This document shows, one piece after another, positions 57,186 through 64,000 of a stretch of DNA of 64,000 nucleotides. The stretch comes from Hymenopus coronatus (Eukaryota; Arthropoda; Insecta; Mantodea; Hymenopodidae). Where the stretch lies: positions 368,233,132-368,297,131 of the forward strand of contig CM060900.1 of assembly GCA_030762935.1 (NCBI GenBank). Direction: 5' to 3'. Every line of letters starts with the position of its first letter. Within the stretch, counting starts at the first letter, position 1. The notes beneath the pieces were generated by a model, which worked only from the letters and a program-made list of their open reading frames with translations, searched no databases and was not told the DNA's origin. Made by a program: the position numbers and the translations under genes.

Positions 57186-57821
57186 TGTAGCATTAAAAAA
57201 CTCCATAAATAAAACTTACTCTCCTTTTTACATAATCAATTCAAACTTATTTTTATTTTTGGACTTTATAGTTAATTTTAGACGATATTGCAGATTACCA
57301 AGAACAAATTAAAGGAATGACAGTTTCAGTAGTACACTTAATTGTGACCTAGTCGAGTATATTCCTGTATTATATGCTTAATATTTTTGTTTAAAATTTC
57401 ATTAATTACTCAATCTTCATATCTTATGTTTAGCTTATATTTTTAGTTTCTCTATCACGTACAATATACATAATAGGTAGGGAATATATTGTATTCCATC
57501 CAGAAATTTAAAGGTGATATGTTATCGAAAATAAATGTTTGAGGACACGTGAATCCCAGAAAAAGTGTTTTTAGAATAAGATCCGCATTTGCATATGTGA
57601 ACAGCATAACTATCAACAAAAGCAGGTTAAATACCAAACTTAGTATTTGAGTTTAGCATCTTTCAAACATGCGACGCCAAGGTTTTTTTGGAAAATTCCC
57701 CATCCATCCCAATCTACCGTTCATATGGAATATTTTTTGAAACTTATTTTCTCAAAAATTGCTCTTAACAATTTGGATTAAATGCTGCCATATATTAAAC
57801 AAATTTAGATGCAAATACCTA

Positions 57822-58988
57822 GTCTTACCATAAATACTGTCACAACTTTTGAGAGTAGCTGTATTTCCTGCCTCTGCCTGCCTGCACATTCCTTTGTAGT
57901 GCTATTCAGCGCTGAGTCATTGAGAATTCAACTGCAGAACAAGAAGGTTGTTTATGTTAGTTGCCACAATAGAATGGGGCGATTACAAAAATTGTGTAGT
58001 TGTAGTAGCCTTGCACAAGGTAGGCAAATCCCCAGGTGATATCTTCAAAATTCTCCAGAAGTTGAAAATAAGCAAGAGGTTCGTGTACCGCACTGTCCAG
58101 TGCTTCCTTGAGACTGGAACTGTGAAAGACTGCCACAGGCAAGGAAGACCATGCACTGTGCACACTCCAGAGTTGGTGAAATCAGTAGCAGCTCGCATCC
58201 GAAGAAATCCCATACGGAGACAATCAGTGATGGCTCAGGAACTGAAAATTTCTAAAATGTCTATGTCGCGCACATTGCACAGTGACCTGGGTCTGTGCAC
58301 CTCCTAACAAGGGAGTTGAAGCACCAAAGGCTTCTTAAATCAAAACTGTTATTGCAGCGTTACACAGCAAATGGTGACAGCAGAATCCTTTTCACTGACG
58401 AAAAAGTGTTCAGTGTTGAGGGGGCTTTCAATGCCCAAGTACATGCCAGATCATCTACAGAAGCTGCTGAAAAGGGTCCAGAGGGGCAATTATCCTGCAT
58501 CTGTCAAGGATTGGTAAGCCTCTCAGCAACACACTCTTCCACGGGCAAAACTGGAGCTTCCAGCAAGATTCAGCCCCAGCACATAAGGCAAGGACAACTC
58601 AAGAGTGGCTCAGGGCTAATGTTCCTGACTTTATTTCGACCTCAGATTAGCCTTCTGCAAGTCCAGACCTGAACCCCCTGGACTACAAATTGTGGTCTAA
58701 GCTTCAAGAAATGGCTTGCAAGAAGAGACATCTTAATATTGAAAGTTTAAAGTATTCTCTTAGGAAGGCAGCAGCAGATTTCCCACTGGAAACTTTGCGC
58801 AATTCAATAGATGAGTGGCCACAAAGACTTAAGGCCTGTGTGCATGCCAGAGGTGGTCATTTTGAATAATTATATGTCAGTTTGATTCTTCAAACATGCA
58901 TGTAACTAATATTATCAGTTTATTAAAACATCTCAAATCACTTTGTGTAAATTGAATGAAAACTTTGTGACAGTATTTATGGTAAGAC
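57822..58988 (+). mobile_element. Mariner-type transposon, mildly decayed
   Basis: TA flanks at 57820-57821 and 58989-58990. The ends are GTCTTACCATAAATACTGTC and, reversed at the right, the same 20 bases, followed by ACAA on both. 1167 bp. The site is intact and unoccupied in the related repeat near 22170. Confidence 0.9.
57948..58869 (+). pseudogene. Mariner-type DDD transposase, a few disruptions
   Basis: KISKRFVYRTVQCFLETGTV (residues about 40-60) and GRPCTVHTPELV form the DNA-binding half. QSVMAQELKISKMSMSRTLH is the second helix-turn-helix. ILFTDEKVFSVEG holds the first Asp, QQDSAPAHKARTTQEWL the second and SPDLNPLDYKLWSKLQEM the third. The tail is ACVHARGGHFE and TAA (58867-58869). 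Frameshifts near 58310 and 58440-58540 and a TAG for Trp near 58647 disable it. Otherwise it is nearly full length. Only 32 residues separate the second and third Asp as read. Confidence 0.8.
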
Positions 58989-61866
58989 TATGTAAAATGT
59001 ATATATTGAGTTTTGTGGGAATAGCCTCTGAAGCCTTCTTCATTCTGGAGAACTTTAGCTAAACCATAAGATATAGATGAAAACTCATACTACACAAAAA
59101 TGTAGATCTCATTAAAATATTCTACATTAGTACATTTTTTGTGGAGTTAACCATTTTGGAGCTATTTCTTGTTATTGGTACAAATTTTCCAATAATGCTT
59201 TTCTCAAATAGGAAGTCCTCTTTTTTTGTTTGTTTGTTTGTTTTTACTCCTGACCATACAAAAAGAACGGAATGCCAAAGTCATCACTTGGCGACCAGGT
59301 TTTAATAGATTTGACTATTGCATTAACCTAATATATTCCCTTATTTCTCTTGCATCTATAAGGAAATAACTTAATGATTATTATTTGAAAAATTATATGA
59401 TAATCGGCCAAAAATTTGTGATTATAATGCACTTGTAAAATCGGCTTTCCCAGTTTCTCACTGGATGTAGTGCCAACCATGGAATGACAATCACTTGGAA
59501 AAAAAAAAAGATCATATTTTGGGCAATTCTAAAAATTGTTTTGAGAAACTGGACATGTACCAACCTTTTCAGATATACCGCAAAGCCTAAACATTTCTTT
59601 ATCAGTTTAAATGCAATCAGTTGTTTTTTAACTTATAATATGGTTTATCTTATGGTTTTATTAATGTCTTGATACAATGATACTTCATTTGTATTTTTCT
59701 TACTTAAATCTCCCAGTGTCTGCAGCTAAAATAACAATGCAATTTGGTTTATCAGCTTTGTAGACTTATTCTGTATTGTGATTAATGTACGGTGCTTGAG
59801 TTTGATTTGCCTAAATAAGCTGTACCACACACAATTTTAATGAAAAAATGGTCAATTGACTTTAAAAAATTGAATAAACATGAGTAAATAAGATTCTACA
59901 GAATAGCGCACAAAAAACCGGCTGTAAGTACTAGACTGCTTATTGTCGCCCGTCAATTGTTAACTATTGTGGCGAAGCTGTTTCGTCTAGTTTTATAAAT
60001 GTAGACATTTGCATCAGCTTATTTGTTATTTCTTTATTATCTAATTATTATATGTTTACCTATTTGTTGTTGTATCTGCTTGTGGCAGGCAACAATTCAT
60101 GCGTAATTATGGCTGGCAAGCAGTCTGAACGCGGGGCCCGGTTTTCATGCGCTACCCATGCAGAAAAACAATAAAATTCTTTTTTAATAAAATAATTTAA
60201 GAATACGAAGCAGCTGTGCAAATCTTAAAGTAACTATGAAGTGTCCAATGTCGTTAGAATTGATGAAATGAGGTGTGTGTTTTGGCTGGGAATGAACTTA
60301 AGACGTTGAAGCTTTATTACTTGAAAACTCAGCACTGCATTGGTCAGTTTTAACATCCTTTGTCACTTTCTGAAGTTGATTTCCTTTTAAAAAAGGAATA
60401 AATAGTGCTGATACTGGTGTAAGCCTACCATTTTTTTCCATTAAATATGGGGCGCCTGAAAAAGTTGGATTAACTGATCAATACTTTCCGAATATAGTGT
60501 TAACATAACATTAGAATGAAGGAAACATGATATTGAATAAATAAATTTTACAATATCAGAGTTCACGCCATGCGCAATCGAAAATGTTGATAACAAATTT
60601 TACAGTGAACTCTATAATTAGGCCTTGTCTCTTCAAAGTAAGAATATATATCCTGTAAATTGGATAAAAAGATGCACTTCCGTTTAGGCAAAATAGCTTA
60701 AGTTCTTGCAAATATCACAGCACATCAACTGCCAACAGCATACTGGGCAAGACTACTGCTCACAGAACGCGCTAAACAATAACAAAAATAAGCGAGATAG
60801 GCGCCGACTCAGTATTTCTCACAATAAATGGCAACAATTTTAGTGAGTTTTTTAATTTAGGAAGGCAGTGTCAAGAAAATAGGACCTTATCACGTTCCAA
60901 TAAAAATTATCAGGTTGCGAGAAGTACTGTACCATTTTTATGGGACGAATGGCAGGCTTATACCGATAACATCAACTTTACACTTTTTTCCTCCATGTCA
61001 ATTAAATTGGGTAATTGATAAACAAAAAAGGTAAATTAATTAGCGTAATGCATCAACGAACGAGAGGAAAAGAGCACAAGTAGCCAGTCGCTATCGTATC
61101 CAATGATACACATTACAGGCAGAGAGGTTGTAGGAATGCACGCTGTCTCTAGTTGCAGAGTCTTGCTCATTGGAAGGCGACTAACCCGCACAAAAGCCAC
61201 AAATAATCCTATTTTATAATCTTGTTTATATTAAATTAAATATACTCCTTTATATCTGTGGTATAGCAGAAACCTGTTTATGACAGAGAATTTCAATGAA
61301 TGTGTCACTTTTAAGTTAAACAAATGGAAGAACTTGTACATAGTTTCTTTCGGGAGGGCTTCTGGGGAGGGGGAGTCCGGTCCCCCCCCCCCCCCCCGCA
61401 AATACACTCCTGCTAGTCAAAGACATTGATGGGACTTTTCATGCAAAATGTGGTAAGATTCACATTGTTCTTTCCATGTCAAGAGTTAATATATTATAAC
61501 AAATTGTTTTAACTCAAAATTATTTACAATTAAAGTCTTAAATTCACTGCTGCAAATAATTTACTTGACACATAAACCGTTTATGGCTACACGCCATTCA
61601 TGGCTCATGCACCACTGTGCGCTACTACTCCCTTCATGCACGACTCAGTACAATCCACAACACAACCATACACTGCAATTCTTCCTCCTTTTATAGCTCG
61701 AAAATAATGTCACAGAACTTTCTGGAAGCTTCTGAAAGCCAAAGCTTGGAGAAGAATTAAGAAGAGTTACATTCTCCTGAGAAGAGTCTCGCGTTCTGAA
61801 GGTTCCTGTTACATCATGCTGCTCTTCTGTGTTGTTTATGCATCCCAGCTGTGATGACTCACATAC

Positions 61867-61971
61867 CAAGGTGAACATGAGAACCATTGCACAAGACAGC
61901 ACTGTCACAATATCTAATTTGTTACCCACACAATCATGGCTTAGTATTTCAAGAACGAAACAAAGTTCTTT
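61867..61971 (-). CDS. Host gene of unknown function, internal exon b
   Basis: A 105-base open exon between an acceptor (CTTTGTTAG before 61971) and a strong donor (TTG followed by GTATGTGAGT). It reads KELCFVLEILSHDCVGNKLD and IVTVLSCAMVLMFTL, 35 whole codons in phase 0. It follows exon a across a 105-bp intron without disturbing the frame. The sequence is hydrophobic and helical in character. I do not recognise the family. It cannot join the NKAP-like exon directly in frame, since that exon needs a preceding partial codon. Confidence 0.6.
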
Positions 61972-62076
61972 CTAACAAAGAAGCAAATCAGAATTAATAC
62001 AACTAGTTTTAAATGCACTTAGTTGGTTGAATGCCTCCATTACATTATTTAATTCACTGATACTTCATTTAGTTAC

Positions 62077-62418
62077 TAGCCTTAAAGTTTCAAACAAATG
62101 ATCTGAAGTTTTTATTATTATACCATCAGTTTCTTTTGCTATAATGGTCTCCAATTTACACAAAGTCGTATGGCAGTAAACTTCTAAATTGTCTTCTATT
62201 GTATATCTAACATTGGAATCCATGCATTCTATAAGTGCACTTACTCTGGTTCCAAAGTGACCATTCTTTAATATTTCACATTTGGCTCTCAGCAAGTTTA
62301 TTTGGGATAAAACAATGTAAGCTATAGGTTTTTCTTTAGATTGAAATGCTAATATTGGTTCTGTTACTAACCTAAGATTTTCAGAAACAATCCTTTTTAC
62401 TTGGTACCGAAGTTCTAG
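62077..62418 (-). CDS. Host gene of unknown function, internal exon a
   Basis: A 342-base open exon (114 codons, phase 0) after an acceptor (CTTCATGCCATGCAG). It starts LELRYQVKRIVSENLRLVTE and includes CEILKNGHFGTRVSALIECM and LEVYCHTTLCKLETIIAKET. The end at CTA followed by GTAACT is a weak donor, chosen because it leads in frame into exon b. Without splicing the frame would close at TGA 62067-62065. Amphipathic, helix-rich and possibly HEAT/armadillo-like, but this is only an impression. The neighbouring exon upstream was not found. Confidence 0.6.
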
Positions 62419-62420
62419 CT

Positions 62421-63128
62421 GCATGGCATGAAGACACAAATGTTAAATAACATTTTTATTTCTGTAAGTTGAAATAAATGCAGCTTTTTCTATGTAAAAT
62501 AAAAAATAGTATATTTCAGTTATTCCTAAAAATATTATTATTATTACTATATTATTATTGAAAATATGAAAAATTCTTAACAATTAGCAAAAAGGCCTAG
62601 AAATCATTTAAAAATTATGTCATATGCATACAAAGCATTTAATTATTTTTTTAATTCAACAACTTTCTCATTTATTGTTAAAAACGAAAACTCCTGCCTA
62701 AGGTGATCACTTAAATAATGTCTCACTTAGCACAAGAAATGAAACCAACAGGGGACTAAGTCTACACAGGAAGAAAACAGGTGAGTGAGAGGCACACCAC
62801 CCACAAAAGAGAGGCAATATATAGTGTTTTTGCAAGTAATCATTGAAATGTTAAACAAAGATAAGATCTATAAAGTGCCCAGTCTGAAATCCAAAAACAA
62901 AGAATTAAAATCACAAATAAGTATGCTATAAGAGGCAAAAAGTTTTGTTCAAATAGTTAAAGAGTAAAATCAAAGGTAATTGACCAAAAGTGAACAAGCA
63001 CTCTATCGTTGAGGAGTGTAACTTTCCAGTCATACCCATGAAAAACCAGTAAAATTTTTTGGAAAATGAAGGAAAGATTAATGATCATCCAAACCATAGG
63101 TGACTGGTGTTGGTAAATATGATCAAAG
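62421..63128. other. Probable intron/spacer
   Basis: AT-rich, with an ATT-rich patch near 62535-62560. No exon or transposon motif was recognised. Confidence 0.4.
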
Positions 63129-63490
63129 GTGCTAGTGATTGGTGACTCATTACTTAAGTTCACTGGCAAACACTGTAAGAAAGGTGATGATGTTCATGGT
63201 TTTCTGGGAATAATGGTGAGAGAAATGAAAAATATAACACACCTCAATGTTAAGGAGAAAAAGGTTCTCATGATTCATGCAGAGTCTAATATGTATGTCA
63301 ATTGGCAGGTGTTCACTTAGGAAATCACAAGGGGACACATGGGATCTGGGAGAACCATCAAGAATGAAGCTCCTAATGTAAAAATTATGATCAGTGGCAT
63401 ATTAAGGCAAAATGATGTAAGCACAAAGGAAAATAGTAAGAATAAATAGTGAATTGAACCAGCTGTGTGACACAAGAAAATACACAACGT
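63129..63490 (+). pseudogene. SGNH-esterase-like retroelement ORF fragment
   Basis: VLVIGDSLLKFTGKHCKKGD carries the GDSL block I of SGNH hydrolases. VLMIHAESNMY sits where a HAGTND-like block is expected, but is degraded. After a stop, other frames give TIKNEAPNVKIMISGILRQN and INSELNQLC, like the KxxxP..KvvvSGILPR...IN.L segment of esterase domains found in some retroelement ORFs. The frame changes at least twice. Which element it came from is unclear. Confidence 0.5.
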
Positions 63491-63554
63491 TAAATAGAAA
63501 TAAAACTATTAAGGCTTTCACGGTTGGCATTCATGCCATAAATTCTGGGCTTAT

Positions 63555-63745
63555 GGGCCATAGTCCAACAGATGAAAGTTCACCTGATGTATTGCCCATA
63601 ACTTCGATGGGCATTTTCAAGCAAAAGCTGACTTTTCACCAGTACACTCTGGCTGTAGCAGTGGGAAGTCAACTTTCCCTTGAAAATGCCCAACAAAGTT
63701 ATGGGAGGATGTCAGGTGAACTTTCATCTGTTGGAAACCGGCCTA
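63555..63745. repeat. Long hairpin (fold-back) repeat
   Basis: Left arm 63555-63640 and right arm about 63660-63745 are inverted copies with roughly one mismatch in eight. CCAACAGATGAAAGTTCACC and GGGCATTTTCAAG occur on one strand and their complements on the other. The loop is about 20 bases. The plus ORF 63454-63792 across it is an artefact. Confidence 0.85.
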
Positions 63746-64000
63746 CAAGCTTGAAAACTACATTTTATGGTCAAATAGTATCTTTTGGCTAGATAATGGT
63801 GATTATATTATAGACAGGGTACATCTCAACCAATTGCTCCTATAGATTCAGTGATTTATTGTGCACTCTCCTCTGTATTAAAGGGAAATTAACAAAAGGT
63901 AAGGAGGATGTCAGTCATTATGTCAGGCATGAATCAGTTTCTGGCAGTCTTAAACCTGTAGTTCAGAGGTGAGCAAAAGTGGATTCATGAATTTGTGTGA
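63746..64000. other. No feature seen
   Basis: Mixed AT-rich DNA to the window end. No motif was recognised. Confidence 0.4.

Larger units (their letters stand above)
57460..59370 (+). repeat. Old dispersed repeat, copy 2, split by a mariner-type element
   Basis: Positions 57460-57821 and 58989-59370 align with the pieces of 20350-23330. Shared blocks include GGTTAAATACCAAACTTAGT, ATGCGACGCCAAGG, GGAATAGCCTCTGAAG, CTTCATTCTGGA, GCGACCAGG and CCCTTATTTCTC. It lacks the hAT, MITE and SINE insertions of copy 1, and copy 1 lacks its mariner insertion. Confidence 0.75.
56815..61412 (+). mobile_element. Composite hAT-type element, 4.6 kb
   Basis: Flanked by an exact 8-bp duplication CTAGTCAA (56807-56814 and 61413-61420). 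The left end CAGTGGCGTATCT and right-end reverse complement CAGGAGTGTATTT agree at 9 of 13 positions. G/C-rich runs follow each end inside (GGGGGAGGGGGG; C-run 61383-61397). It holds SINE B (56945-57185), an old repeat (57460-59370) and a nested mariner-type element. No hAT transposase is seen. The rest (59371-61412) is AT-rich and unclassified. Confidence 0.75.

Noticed and set aside
63454..63792. 112-codon plus-strand ORF
   Set aside because: It runs through both arms of a hairpin repeat and has no domain signal of its own beyond the tail of the SGNH-like fragment.

Overview
The window looks like a stretch of arthropod (most likely insect) nuclear genome. It is AT-rich and spliced. It is packed with tRNA-derived SINEs, non-LTR elements, Ty3/Gypsy remnants and cut-and-paste DNA transposons of the hAT, Tc1/mariner, pogo and Merlin-like types. 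There are no bacterial operons or phage genes. The exact order cannot be fixed from sequence alone. Insect is an inference from the transposon families and from one host exon that I recognise, the last coding exon of NKAP.

Layout. 0-3.7 kb: two head-to-tail gag-only (ORF1-only) non-LTR units, the first with an intact ORF, joined through a C-run and eight A's. 4.8-8.5 kb: a GGGTG minisatellite, a 48-bp tandem repeat and a degenerate dispersed repeat. That repeat returns in the opposite orientation near 17.6-18.1 kb. 9.4-14.4 kb: an LTR element that carries only a broken gag. 15.7-16.8 kb: a decayed DDE transposase. 20.3-23.3 kb: an old dispersed repeat split by a SINE fragment, a deleted hAT element with an 8-bp target duplication, and a TTAA-flanked MITE. 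A second copy of the same repeat at 57.5-59.4 kb is split by a mariner-type element instead, so each copy shows the other's empty sites. 27.5-30.4 kb: a 2.9-kb hAT element with a decayed transposase. 34-39 kb: a SINE with a 12-bp target duplication, a Gypsy integrase tail, a hAT deletion derivative, and the best-preserved element of the window, a 1557-bp Tc1/mariner-superfamily transposon with an uninterrupted 353-codon transposase and long inverted repeats. 39.7-46.1 kb: two decayed non-LTR pol regions and a decayed mariner-type element. 48-49.2 kb: a pogo/Tigger-like pseudogene on the minus strand. 50.9-52.2 kb: a cluster of SINEs in CACTCT-rich DNA.

Host genes. All credible host coding sequence is on the minus strand in the last 10 kb. 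At 53872-54055 is the final coding exon of an NKAP-like gene. At 61867-61971 and 62077-62418 are two exons, joined across a 105-bp intron, of a gene I do not recognise. Between them lies a 4.6-kb composite hAT insertion (56815-61412) with a perfect 8-bp target duplication. A decayed SGNH-esterase-like retroelement ORF and a long hairpin repeat close the window.

The elements are not a pathway. The window is a record of nested transposition into non-coding DNA. All boundaries were read by eye from repeated ends and target duplications. Family names rest on motifs I could see, not on a database search.
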